This document shows, piece after piece, positions 26,401 to 36,864 of a DNA stretch of 64,000 bases (position 1 is the first letter of the stretch; each line of letters opens with the position of its first letter). The notes beneath the pieces are model-generated. The model worked only from the letters and a program-made list of their open reading frames with translations. It searched no databases and was not told the DNA's origin. Position numbers and translations under genes: made by a program. The stretch is taken from positions 5,704,001 to 5,768,000 of the forward strand of contig NC_060110.1 in NCBI RefSeq assembly GCF_021155765.1. Reading direction: 5' to 3'. Source of the stretch: Diprion similis (lineage: Eukaryota; Arthropoda; Insecta; Hymenoptera; Diprionidae).

Positions 26401-27074
26401 GTTTGTTCTGTGATGACTGTGGCTCTCGGAGAAGGTGAGGGAACGGCGAATGGTGACATTTGTGAAAGATCGGCGTGGTTCTGCGGCGCAATACTCATCC
26501 GAGGATGCTGTGGCTGGGCCACCGCTCCTGGCGGTGGCAAGACGATGCGTGCAGCAGCCGGATGAGCAGGACTGCCCTGAGGAGTGTGGCGCGACCCTGA
26601 TGGGCTCGAATAAGATGGTGAAAACTGTCCGTAACTGGCTGGTGACTGATTGGGGTGCATCAGCGAAGTATTCTGGGTTGTCCAGTTGCGCGGAGAGTTG
26701 TACTGCGGCCCTTTAAACACGTGGGGATTTATCTGAAGTATCGCTTTCAGCAATTCCGGTGTATTTTGCTGGGGATCTATGAGCTGCTCGGTGTTGGCGT
26801 AGTGGTCCTTGAGCTCAATGTGGTCCGAGGATGTCTGCGAGAGAGAGAGAATTAACTGAGGCACTAGGTTCTCGTCCCTTGCACTAAGAAGTATCTGGGC
26901 CTCCTGCGCCACGCGTGGATGAAACAAAAGCGATTTATTTGTCAGAGTCTGCGGTAGCGGCGTTGGCAAAGGCATTTCTGGTAACAAGTCAGTCAGACTT
27001 GCTATGCCCGCAAGGGTAGTTATCGGTACGCTCGGTATAACCCCATTCATTTTGGCTAGGATTTGTTCTGGCAT
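20439..27074 (-). CDS. Nipped-B: Nipped-B / NIPBL cohesin loader, single 6.6-kb exon
   Basis: One uninterrupted frame of 2211 codons. The N-terminus carries the conserved MAU2(SCC4)-binding segment, PSVPITTLAGIASLTDLLPE, nearly identical to human NIPBL. Human NIPBL begins MNG, so the second ATG at 27050 (MNGVIPS) is the likelier start, giving 2203 aa. Residues about 130-440 are Gln/Pro/His-rich and disordered. A basic RRRRRIVDDDDD patch lies near 523 and LSVEELMDTNTYQRF near 563. The HEAT-repeat hook runs roughly 1170-1850 and begins with SDILQTYIDYKSAELISQYL. An acidic run is at about 1950 and a Lys/Arg-rich tail (KKHKKKKRRR) near 2186. With MAU2 the protein loads cohesin onto chromatin and affects enhancer-promoter contact. 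Vertebrate NIPBL has dozens of exons, so the intronless frame is unusual. The protein is complete with no frame break, which argues against a dead retrocopy. Confidence 0.97.
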   Translation of the reverse strand: MPEQILAKMNGVIPSVPITTLAGIASLTDLLPEMPLPTPLPQTLTNKSLLFHPRVAQEAQILLSARDENLVPQLILSLSQTSSDHIELKDHYANTEQLIDPQQNTPELLKAILQINPHVFKGPQYNSPRNWTTQNTSLMHPNQSPASYGQFSPSYSSPSGSRHTPQGSPAHPAAARIVLPPPGAVAQPQHPRMSIAPQNHADLSQMSPFAVPSPSPRATVITEQTRASTTPQHMQEDVNCVNPISQMNPQQNIYSPAHLSSPNSAITSLGNITPQHHVGGLTPQHNIHGTSPMHTGIPSHHHSMNVQQNIYDPVLNQQLTRPLESHQIDNVNNSVQDNQQFILDPVTGLPDVQLPISHDLDERRNPVQMPVRDVIHNLQQLPVHTNPNPTINEANETYSSPHRTLNPSNIQNNNLTKSEVGQATLPLAATPVEKMKEPIVMLKRLSLADQALMQKSLSAFAEKSPNLAAKMGIMGGNNEVKSDSESEEEIGRNNKHFKARARERQVQKEKERAERKKGEDKSQRRRRRIVDDDDDYREDEEPNSPTKPKIRKVERKLVPVLHKLSVEELMDTNTYQRFNRTIDAIFENTEDAAATADLDDDGDVAPEMLISKYQLHDLCSEAAKLKGLGAMESIPPDRLVRLLNILEKNIRDGARVSPLADPDDDIDESRLWMELAMERVQRAVDASLTALYIMTSQNMSKHVYLEDVIDRIVLFMKFQLQNTIYPSFDPVYRIDSKNKTENFNASGRKKRAHTKEVREKSILGVYNKMHVLVGLLAELLSIQVLTDTSVLHASTLGVAPFFVESVSELQLSALKLVTVIFTKYEKHRRLLLDDILASIARLPSSKRSLRTYRLNSEDYIQMLTALVLQLIQCVVVLPESLMPRDKQARDDDEKSEEKEKKSHQVDIDVLILNKYETATRTAGNFLNVFLNKCGSKGEEIDYRPLFENFVQDLLATVNKPEWPAAELLLSLLGNLLVSHFSNKGSDMSLRIASIEYLGVVAARLRRDAVNSHCKLSTIDQIVKDIKTEQQKDTDYEVTKDKDIVGISEDEERTIFLQRVLIDYLAVNGTNDAALGYARHFYLAQWYRDTVVEKSRVGQIKNTPTKKMQKKKSRKKNRHLSSDEESESDENECDADENDNNEQKNSESYRLIELKKKLIINKIRPYSHSTAKSDILQTYIDYKSAELISQYLASKRPFSQSFDRYLKQILHVLTESSIAIRTKAMKCLTMIVEADSSVLARVDMQLGVKHSFFDLSTSVREAAVDLVGKFVLSRPELIDKYYDMLSTRILDTGVSVRKRVIKILKDICMECPNFPKIPEICVKMIRRVNDEEGIRKLVMEVFQNMWFTPVKERPIVDSEALLRKVMNITDVVTASKDMGLEWFEQLLVSLFKPKEDKEDSTKTMTEPPKALLTACKQIVDCLIENVLRLEETGLDDAEKIEKKGSSQRLVACLTTLYLFAKIRPQLLVNHAITLQPYLSLKCQTQGDYQIISSVAHTLELVVPLMEHPSETFLAQLEEDSVKLILLHDKSVVASCLSCLGSIVNNVTRNFKLIRDCFKKYYGHLTDYKSLYEKNRANPILQKNRPFFRRALFTVGLLLRHFNFTDKEVTEGLPENIKDQVFETLSYFVHQDNDDIRFFTLSAIGSLCIRHYEFMMTPELKELYHHLLTSENAPINMRSQVLNNIEVYLQEEEKRMIKQDQEWAKLSKQENLKEMGDVSSGMASTVIQLYLKEILESFLHINVSVRHAALKVIQLILAQGLVHPVQIVPYLICMSTDCEKMVSHSADKQLQDIEKKYPGFIHMKSQFGIRLSYRLQKILQNDETVRGMRIKEGEFPSALNGFLYTILRNTKQQRRAIVLSFLKQFDESAKTSLSQMLYLADNLSYFTYQVQDEPLFIIHNIDIIISMSGTNLLQSFKEALLPKEIHPQQTQEQQHQEHPSLMKFGPDGEPLAIPVLPNIEDEEDDEEDEETIMARLPEDTTLLREYITASQGFLLLLTLRQHLKDLYGFTDAKIGQYSPSESAKVYEKAVSRKNNLHFRPKATLQKLKDGTNNDELDESGKKKLIKEYLDFKQLMLKFDPEEPDEEGGNPDALQKANQVDPTAATGRLPGVADIHATPTHSMNRQLNVNQINTSNPAVQVNSVTSIPAAPPAAATTPRVPKLTIHPHSENKEHRKQHRTHKTEKVKKHKKKKRRRISDSSESAEDYSDPDFLV

Positions 27075-27973
27075 TACAGCCCTGACGGTAATTTTTTTTC
27101 TCTGTTATTTTTTGTTCGTTTTTGCTTCCACCCCAATATCAATTATTCCAAATCCTCTGAATAGCTCACCTCAGAGATGGATCGCGTTAAAACTAAACGA
27201 TTCTCGGCTCTGCTATATCCGCGTCTCTGCCGTTTCGATACTGTAGATGCAGCACCGGAATACCAACTTTCGACGGAGCACTATATACAAGCGCACTATC
27301 AATCAATATTATCTTTGAGTCTTCAAACTTTCTACCAAGCTTGGGAACCCAACAAAGTCTCTCTAAGTTCCCATTGCTGCTGTCACTAAGAAGTCAGCCA
27401 AATTTAGATGACGCTCTAGGGTCCTGCAACAGTCGATTCATGTTTGAAGTGTGGCCCGTTACTACCTGCAACAATTTAATGTAAATTAAATTTACATTTT
27501 TTGCTGAACAACGTAGATAATTATTAATTAACGTGCGAGTTGATGTTCATTGTAATGTGACAGAGAAATGATTAATTTATCATTTTACCGTTGTCGTAAT
27601 TTTGCAGGGCACCGAAGTTATGATCTTGAAATAATTGGAAAATCTGAAATGTGTAAAAAAAGAACTACATAATTGAAATCGAAAACAAGAAAAGAAACAT
27701 GCAAAATAAATAATACCAAGTAAAAAATAATTTTGGTCAACTAAATGAATGAACTGTGATATAAATAAACAATAACTATAGACGATGGTATCAGCGCATA
27801 CAAATATGTGCATTAAATCAAGAAGAGTCATCAAGTTATCGCAGTAACTGGTTGAGAGCAGTAGGTGATAACATTGCATAACAAACATGGTTAAAAATGA
27901 TCGAAGATGCTGTGGTATTTGCACCAATTTCTGTTGTTATTTGTAATATTGCACAAGAATTAACGTGAAATAA

Positions 27974-28189
27974 TCGCGCCAAAGTTAGTCTGACATATTG
28001 AGGGGGGAGAGCTGAGGGAGTTATTCAATTTTTGAATGAAAACAACACTAGTTTTGAAAGTTATGAAAAGTCAGGTTCGATACGCGAAGCTAGGTTTGAT
28101 TATCAAATGCATGATATTTCTCTTACCAAGCAATACCGATGATTATTTATACGCTGGAATGCGCCGTGGCCAATACCGTTTTGGCGGGA
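27974..28189. promoter_or_regulatory. Two E2F-like sites upstream of Nipped-B
   Basis: TCGCGCCAAA (27974-27983, the reverse complement of TTTGGCGCGA) and TTTTGGCGGGA (28179-28189) both fit the E2F/DP consensus TTTSGCGS. They lie about 0.9-1.1 kb upstream of the Nipped-B start codon. Their use is not shown. Confidence 0.3.
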
Positions 28190-29451
28190 TGCTGGAGTAT
28201 TTTCTTTAATCGAAAATAATACGGCGTGATGATATTACAGGGTGCCGATCCTTCACGTCCATCGGTGTCTCAGTTAGTTGAGCGAAAAGACTTTTTCTCG
28301 CAGCGAAATATCCACTCAATTGTCATCCGCGGCTGTGGCCTACATGATTCACTTAGGCCTCAAGTCATATCGTAACAAAACAGAGCGGAATCAACACCAT
28401 GCACTTGTCACTCTCATTTCGCGAGACACCTTGTACTTATTTAGAATGCGGGGGTGATTATTTATAAGGATTATTTTATTTACGGGGTATGAATACCAAG
28501 AAAATAGACACAAAGGCGTCCATTTTGATCACCAGCGAGTTGGCGGAAGTGGCGTAGTAGGCATAAGGCATCAATGTATAATGGCAGAACACCCAGGTTA
28601 CGTTTTACCGGCTGGCGTATGTCAGTACACAACGTTGCATTCTTCAGCATCATCCCATCCTATGAAATTAATTACGCGTCTAATATTTATACGACATACG
28701 CTAAGTGAACTGTGGTCAAACAATTTTCTCTTTTCTGGATGATAATAAACCCTACCTCACATACTCAATGGTTGTATATGGTTTCATTTCACCATTCGCA
28801 CCTATCTACGAGCTGCATAGTCTATGCTCGTGTACGCGTACGTTGGCGTAACGTCATACATACGACACGTAACTAACGTATTATCAAATAAAAACCATTC
28901 CATCGTAATTTGTTATAAAAATTGTACCTATCGAGCTATCTGTACATCAACTCGTCGAATCGTAATATCACTGGATCTAAATTTTATGTGAAAAATCCAC
29001 TTACTTCATCACTCTGCCTTTATACCCGTATCTATTGAAATGTTGCTTTCCATTTGTATCTATTATAGATGCATATGAAGACGCTACATATGTAATAATA
29101 AAAATATGTCATACAACATATATTCTTGTAAAGCATGCATATTGCACTTGCTTGTCAATGCCAGCAAAACATTGCGCTGTGACGACATTGTCGTGCAGAA
29201 GCTAAAAAATAAGGCCAAAGAATGAGAGCGTCGTGACATCGTTAACGGCTAACTAAATTTAGTTAGTCAGGTCCCCGACATGTCGAAGATGGCACATTCC
29301 TGAAAAGGAGATAGCGGTAAGAAATAATAAGAAGATGGAGAGTTATATAACCTCCGTCAACGAGTCAAGTTTTCAATTCAAATATTCTCTGTTTTGAAAT
29401 CTCGAAACGCCACCTATAGGCAAGAATATGTGTCATCGGTCTCAAAGGCTG

Positions 29452-29589
29452 GAATTTCGTGAGCAGCCAGAAGCAGCAGCAGCATTTCCCACCATCCAAG
29501 CTTTCTGATTGGTTGATTAACCTAACCTAACCTTAGTCGTCCAATTAGAATGCTTGGTTGGTAGAAAATGTTGCTGCTCATGAAATTCT
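29452..29589. repeat. Inverted repeat hairpin with CCTAA-type loop
   Basis: The left arm (AATTTCGTGAGCAGC... to CTTTCTGATTGG) and reversed right arm (AATTTCATGAGCAGC... to CATTCTAATTGG) pair over about 45 bases per side. The loop contains AACCTAACCTAACC. It is probably a small foldback element. Confidence 0.55.
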
Positions 29590-31116
29590 ACCCATAAGGT
29601 CATATTTCGACCATAGACTCCGACCATCTTCTGCTTAATTTCGTGAGCCTAGTCTATGCCGTGTTCGACAGGAAAAAAGAAAATTACAAAATGGCGTAAC
29701 CCCTCGTTGTAAACACCCAGTTTTGACGTCGTACGAGAATAAGCGTCACCGTATCATAACGCACAGTCTGTTATTGTGTCAAAATGGTGTAAAACAAATA
29801 ATACAACCTGAATGTTTACTATTCAGATGTCCGCTATCACCCATTCTATGCCAGGTAATGATAAACAGTCAATAATATTAACACAACGTTAGCACACTGC
29901 ACATACTACATACCTGCACACACGACAGATACAAAGTCAGTTTGTTGATCATTCTCTATAAAACCTACTCATTATTTTCCTCGTTGTTCTGTCAAGTGTT
30001 TTAACCAATATTCAGCCTCTCGCACTACATTAAATCTCCATCACAGTGATGAATAATTCTTAAATTCTAGTGCGGATTAAACGTCATCGAGATTCCGTAG
30101 CTTCGAAAATTCTCTTTAATAATAACCATTCGTCTTTAATCGGTTCATCTCTAACCTCATCGCATTTTTCAGGGACTGACCCAAGCAAGATAATAGAGAA
30201 ACGCAGAGCTGGCAGTATAGGGTAAGTACTAATAACATTCTTAAAAATCTATCTTGATTAATCCTGTTCCCGTGTACAAAACATGGGCAGACTCGCATGC
30301 GATCTGTGGTTAAACAACGATGAAAAACTTCAATATCGGCTGCATAGAATATTTTCTTGACAAAGTCAATCGCAATTAGTAGTCAAATTATAACATCGTC
30401 AGATTTAATTAACTCAAACGAGGCATTGATAACAACATATCGCGGCCGATTAACCTGATCTTCTCTCATTCTAATACACGCAATGTTTCTCGGCTTTCGT
30501 TACCGACCGAGCAAATAGCCCAGAACCTCCGTCACCTTTTTATGCGATCTAATTCGCACAGCGTAGCAAAAAATGAAGAAAAAAAAACACGTGTACAAAA
30601 AATAAATTCATCCGACGTCGAATCAAGATCAGAAGCGGGGCCGCCCATTCTCCGATATAGTTAATCCCGAAGTGTGAACCAGCCGGTAAAAAACGTGGCA
30701 ATGTCTTGTCGAGGCATTATTCACGGTACGTTGTTTTTTCTAAATCCCTCACCTTTTCGCTCCTCTGGATCAAACTTTGGTTCCAAGAACAAGAAAGAAA
30801 GAAAAAGGAAGAAATATCGGCAGAAGTACTGGAGAAGGAAAGTAAAGAGCGCCCTGTAACCGTGGTACATATATACATCACGCAGGCAAGTGAGGAACGT
30901 AGAGAAGATCAGTTACGGTTAGACCGCACGTTGCCCTCCCCCCCCCCCCTTATTGTCTCCGGTGAGTTAACTTTTCGGGAAAGCAGCACGGACAAAAGGA
31001 GTTCGGGTCGTTTTAAGACTCGCCGACAGGCTAGGTAGGCTTCTTAATTCTCAAACGGTACACGGAACTTGAGTCGTACGCGAGAGGCGCGGGAGTCAAA
31101 ATATGGCTGGTGCCTG

Positions 31117-31142
31117 CCCCCCCCCCCCCCCCCCCCCCCCCC
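31117..31142 (+). repeat. Poly-C tract of 26 bases
   Basis: A run of 26 C residues follows a shorter C run near 30936-30948. Both are about 1.5 kb upstream of the tango start codon. Length may be unreliable in sequencing. Confidence 0.85.
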
Positions 31143-32162
31143 ATCACTCACCGACGACGTGCTTCATACTTGAGCCTTAAAGAATTTTTCCTAATCGTCA
31201 GGAAGGTTTGCTTCTTCTGACTAACCCGCAAGGCATTATTTCGAAACCTCGGTATCCATAAAGGTATTTTGTCCTTAATCTGCACAAATGAGGTGAAATT
31301 ACGAGTAAAAGACGTGATTGGATTCCAAGGTGTTGGTGGAAATATATGAATATTGTAAATCATCATTGATATTGCTTGATATCGTCATATGGTGGCAACT
31401 GGTCAGAGAATACCGGGAACTCGTGGAACCTGAAAAATGGTTAGGCAAGTTAGAGAAAAGATGGGAAGTTATTCTATTATGCAGAGAATTTTGTGGCGGG
31501 TAAGGAATTAGAACGAATAAACCTTTCATTTTTTTTAGATGGAATTAGTTTAGATAATGTTTGGGTATTTAGTCGAGGCAAATGACAACTTCATCGAGGA
31601 AAGTCAGGAAAAAGTCACGTCATTGGTGACTATTATGAAAAAATCATCATTGTGCAGTTTCATAATGACTTTCAAAAAGTTGACCTTTCGAAATATATGA
31701 CTATGTTTTTTTTATCGTGGGTTTATGAAATCTCAGAAAACCCTAATTATTCATCGTTACTGTATAACGTTACTGACTTCGTTCGCGTGGTATTATTTCT
31801 TAAGGGGTGAATGACTACTGACTCATCTGTAAGTTAACTTAAGGATAAATATCGAACCGACCTTCAGTCGTTTTTTGATCGTAATATCAGTTTAGTGTTA
31901 TCGATTTAACTCATTGGAAATTTTACGAACATCGAGAATGAGGTCTCTTTTTTACATTGATCGGATCACTCGTCTTATCGAGTCGGTGAAGAGAATCCAA
32001 GACATCGAACAAAAGCCTCGTTTCTCGTTTACATATAAGCATTATCAGATCCGAAAATGCACTCGTTGAAGGGAACGGGGAACAAACCGCGGTCCTCCTC
32101 TCCGTAGACTCGGAGGAGGTAGTCAGTACTCAGTACAGGACGACCCGTACACGGGATACAGA

Positions 32163-32672
32163 ATGAGTGGTACCTGCACGCGGCGGTTTAATGGTGGGAG
32201 AAGTGATAGTCTTTACCGGAGCACCACCGGCGCACATAATGCTCCCGGTATGGTGGAAGAATCAGCACCAGTCAGTTGGTTAGAGTTGTGGGTGGTGTGC
32301 AGTGCGGGTTACCACAACTTCTCCCGGTTAACCGTCGTCGGGACCGATATTCGAATCGCGGATCGGCATTGTCATTATCAACGCGAACCCCGTGGATGCG
32401 GTGTGCAAGGTGCCGTTGTGTGCTGTGTGCTGTGTCACTCGTTTATCAATGAAGCTGGTGCCGCTCAGACCATCATTGGATGATAATAATGTGACAACAC
32501 TTCTCGGGTTCAAGGCCAAAGAGCGATTCAGATCTGCAGGAGGTGCAAAATAAGAATCGAGGGGAAAAGCAACCTTTTCTGAAGATCGTCCGACATCCAT
32601 CCATCCATCCATCCATCCATCCATCCATCCATATCCCCACCAATAAAGATAGATTACCCTGGCAGCGACGGA
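32163..32672 (+). promoter_or_regulatory. Presumed 5'UTR / promoter-proximal region of tango
   Basis: This GC-richer stretch directly precedes the first tango coding exon. It holds a tetranucleotide CATC tract at 32594-32632. Several short frames start here but none shows protein-like conservation. An upstream donor/acceptor pair could not be fixed, so the transcription start is unknown. Confidence 0.4.
32594..32632 (+). repeat. CATC tetranucleotide repeat, about 10 units
   Basis: A perfect (CATC)n run ends 41 bases before the tango start codon, so it would lie in the 5'UTR. Confidence 0.85.
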
Positions 32673-35600
32673 ATGTACGGAAGCAGTGGATCCGCTGGGG
32701 TTGGCGCGGGCTATGCCGTCGGACTTCATCAGGGTCCTGGAAACGCTCCGGTTTCCGGTTCCTACGCCGGAGTTCCGGCGCCGATCGGTTACCAGCTGGG
32801 CCCTAACTCCGGAGCTCCAGTATCCGGTGGACACTCCGGGTCCACCCCCGGCTCTCAATTGCTTTCGTACCCCCAGGGTAACGCCGCCTTGTCGCCGCAC
32901 CATATACACCAGATGACAGGTACAGCGTCCGATGCCTCGCAGACTAAGAGGAGAAGGTAAACTGCACCGAATCATGTCCAATGCACGTTTGTCATTCAGG
33001 GTGCCACGGATCGAGGTGGAGGCGGTGATAGCGATTATCATGATTTAATGGATTTATAGAATGGCGTGTGGAAAGTATGAGAAAAGATGTTTAAAAGAGA
33101 ACCTCGTGAAAGAGAAAGACATCGCACTATACGGTGGTGTTAAAATTTATGAAACGTTACAGGTTTGAACTACTGTAGAAAATTTTCTTTCTTTTTTTAT
33201 CGTGAATTTGGATATTTAACACTAATTAGTGTTGGATTGACACCCAATTGTATAGTCTCAAAAAGTCCACTCTGCGTTTTTCTTAAAGAACGAGAGGTTG
33301 TTACTCTGTCTGAAAACCTGGAATGGTGAAAGATTTTCGATGTACCTGAAAATATTGAAATTTGAAATTCAAATTCTCATATCGTTTTTAATGTTACGGT
33401 TTTAGAGAATACTTAGTAGCATACCTGTGTATATTCCTGATTTAGTTTCCAATGAAAAACGGGTATACAAGTACAGAGCAAAGACTTTAAATAACATTTA
33501 ATTTGTAACGATGGATTACATTTTTTGTTCGTTAATTTAATTAGAATGGGATACATCAGAGACAAAAATCAGAGAAAATGTAAACTGTAGGATCGTTAAA
33601 AGCTTGGAGAATTCATTCGGGGCATTCAATCATATAGAGAAAATCCCGAGACAGCATATAACATATCCTGCGGTTACTTTGAAACTAATACCATTCAGTC
33701 GTAGAAATATCGCGAAACTTTGTGTACGCACCTAGGAATGTCCGCGTAGCAAAAGTCTTGGATAAAGAAGGACTTTTATCTTACCTCTAAATGTTTCTAA
33801 GACAGAACACCACTTTCCGAAAAATCAATTCGTACAATTCAATTCACACAATTTCTAATCAAATATCCGCTGTGAAAAACCAGGGAAAACGAAGAAGTTT
33901 TGGATGCAAAAAATTTAGAATCTCCCATCAAAATAAGGAAAACAAATATAAACAGGTTTTCTTTATTCTACAAAAATCACGCGCATAAAGAAGAAAAAGA
34001 AAGCATAAAAATACGGGCAGTGTTGGTACACACAAGGTTTACACGATTGTGTAATTTAACTTCCTCGCGGTACAATATTCCATTTTAAACATCGTAATCT
34101 TGCACTTTCGTTATATATATCACATCGATTATACGTATAGTAATTATTTTTTTATGCTGCTTTTTCGTTTAGATCAATTTACGTTTATTATTATTTACTT
34201 TATTATTCTCGTTCTTTTTTCCATTCCATAATTCCTCTTTTTCTCTCGTCTTGTCGGTTTCGAGACGGTGAAATCGCTTCGTGCATTATTATACAATGTG
34301 TATATACACAGGCATTTGTATGCGTATATCTAATCGGTATTTAGGCTATTATACCCGCAGTTGCACATGCATACCGTAACGCTTGTTTTACACTAGTATT
34401 ACACGTACGATAGTAACATTAGAAACGGGCATTTTTATAGTCTCAGCGGATATAGTAGAAGTACCGCCGATTCTTCACGTATCATGTGGACATCGTTAGA
34501 GCCAGTTGGAAACCCGGATTTGCCATAAGGAAACGATCTGTATTTTCAAATATATATGCATGATTCTGGCCAGTTGCAGTCAAGCAATTTCATTCATAAT
34601 TCGTAACAATTTCACATTTTAATAAAGCCCAGAATGGTTCTGGAAACTTTGTCAAAATGTATCGAATCGTATATTGGGAATACAAAGAGAAACGCTCGGT
34701 TATAAATCGCGATCTTGTTACGTCGCGTATCAAGTTGTCGGTTTCAGTATATATAACAACTCGCGACTCGTGTTTAATACACCAAATATACATATAATTG
34801 TTGCTGCACGATCAGCTGAAATTTTCAGTAACAACGAGTGTAAACACACTGCCATATATGACCTCTTGCAGTTACACGTTGACCATTTCAGTTAAAATGG
34901 CGACTTACAGTTCTGACGAAATTAACTCGTTATTCGTTTTGTCTTCTAAACTTTGCAGCTTTTGTAAAAAAAATTATTTTTCATTATAAAAGAATCATGC
35001 AAAAAAATCAATGCGGTCAAATTATAGCGCAGTAATTTCAAACATAATTCCTGCACCTAAATTTTAATACATAGTTGATATTACACGGTACGGATGTTAC
35101 AAACCGATCCGATGTACACGCAAACTTGGTTGATCACGTCACGTAATAGAGATTTGTGGTTATTGGATGGTTAATTCCCACGGTGTACATACATTATACC
35201 CATATATGCACTTTTATTTACGGATATAATAAAACATATATGTATAATATTTGTAACACACATTATACCAGCTTATATCCTTATATTTTCTCCGTAACAA
35301 AATATTAGTGATTTACCATGACTTCAACTACTAAAATAAGTTTTTGTGCTCGGGTACAAAGGAGTGGGGGCACGAAGATTAGCACATACGAAAGACCGAT
35401 TATAGGAGTCGTTTGGGGGTTTCATAACATTGCGTCCCATAGCAGGAAAAAAATATTTTGTTGAATTAAGTAAGTATATTGTGTTTACCGCATTTAGTCG
35501 AAGCAAACGAATAAATATCACCTGAATCAAACAATCCTTTCCCTTCGTGAGAACGTTTCAAAACATTGCGTTTCAGACCATTCCGTACCACCCCCCCCAG

Positions 35601-36814
35601 GAGTTTTGCTTCGATATCCAGCGATAATTGTACCAAAAATTCATCTGAAACATGTATACACGCAAAAAATTGAGTTGCTGAATTTCTGTATATTATAAAG
35701 TATTTCCAAAAACTGTAGTAACATGAAAGAACGTGGGTGGCTGTAATGGTTGGAAAACAAAGAAAAAAGAAATCGTCATATCACAGTCGCATATGCACGG
35801 ACATTAAACTTCCCCAGTAGTAATATGTATACCTATTTTATATACGAGTTGTAGCGACGCGTTAAATGTAATATTCGCGACTATAAAGATACCTGCACTG
35901 ACGTATTCAGATGTACTATATATACATACGCGTGCAAGTAATTTATACATATATACATGTCGCGTATGCGATCGGAGGCAATTGAGTACCGATAACGGTA
36001 TTTTTGTATCGTAAAACAGACGAGCGAAAAAAAAAAGAAAGAAAGAAAAAAAGAAACGAATAGCCACAGTCTACCGCATGTATAATTATTACATATATAC
36101 AGTGTGAATTGATAATGATAGAATGGTTCGTCGTCTGCTAGAATTTAATACGCATGCGACACAATCCGAGAGCAGTTTTTTTTCTATGGTGACCAACCGT
36201 CGTAAACGTAACCTCAAAAATTTTCACAGTTTCTCTGGCAGTCGTGTGTTCAACATCGACTGCTGTTAAAATTTTTGAGGTTAGATACATCGCGGCGAAC
36301 TGTCGTTTGACCAGAAAAAAATCCCTAGAATTCTCTAGACTCGTTGACAAGTGACAGTCAACTATAACCTCTCGCCTATTAAGAATCACCGGATCGCGAC
36401 TCTACCCACCATGTTGGTAACATTTGTACGAAGTTGGCTACACTTATAACCTAGACTAGTTGCAATTGTCAAGCAGGTCCTTTCAAGAAGAACCCTCAGT
36501 ATATTGAATTTTTATTCTGTAAAAAATAATCCCTAATTTAATTTCTTGACTCGTTAAAGCAATCCATTTTTTCTGCATACCGTACAGGCAAACACCGTCT
36601 TATAATATACATGGGGTAGTAGAACTGACATGGGTTCACATAGGATGCTCGAGGCGCATCATTGGCCGTTGTACTCCATAAATCGCCATTCGCTTCTTCT
36701 CATATTTCTCTCAGTGGCTTCGGTGTCGGCATTACATATACATACATACCTACCCACCGTTGCACTTTGCAGGGGTAATGCATGTGCACAAAGCCAGTGC
36801 ACTATGTATATACA

Positions 36815-36864
<50 letters not shown>

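Larger units (their letters stand above)
27075..32162. other. Intergenic interval between divergent Nipped-B and tango
   Basis: No coding exon is supported. The Nipped-B promoter should lie in the first few hundred bases; a possible 5'UTR donor (GAG|gtgagc) is at 27169 on the minus strand, but the matching acceptor at 27082 lacks a pyrimidine tract. E2F-like sites, an inverted repeat at 29452-29589 and two poly-C tracts are listed separately. Remaining sequence is AT-rich with no pattern that I recognise. Confidence 0.5.

Noticed and set aside
20439-27074. Nipped-B as a dead retrocopy
   Set aside because: The frame is intact over 2211 codons with all conserved blocks, and no poly(A) remnant is evident next to the stop codon.
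27082-27169. 88-bp 5'UTR intron of Nipped-B
   Set aside because: The donor is good, but the sequence before the acceptor is purine-rich, so the intron is not reported as a feature.
29521-29535. CCTAACCTAACC as an interstitial telomere
   Set aside because: Only two to three units; similar short AACCTAACC tracts recur (near 41946 and 62063) and are common in insect DNA.
32328-33041. 237-codon open frame antisense to the first tango exon
   Set aside because: It overlaps the Gly/Ser/Pro-rich coding exon and its CATC repeat on the other strand; composition is repeat-driven and no domain is recognisable.
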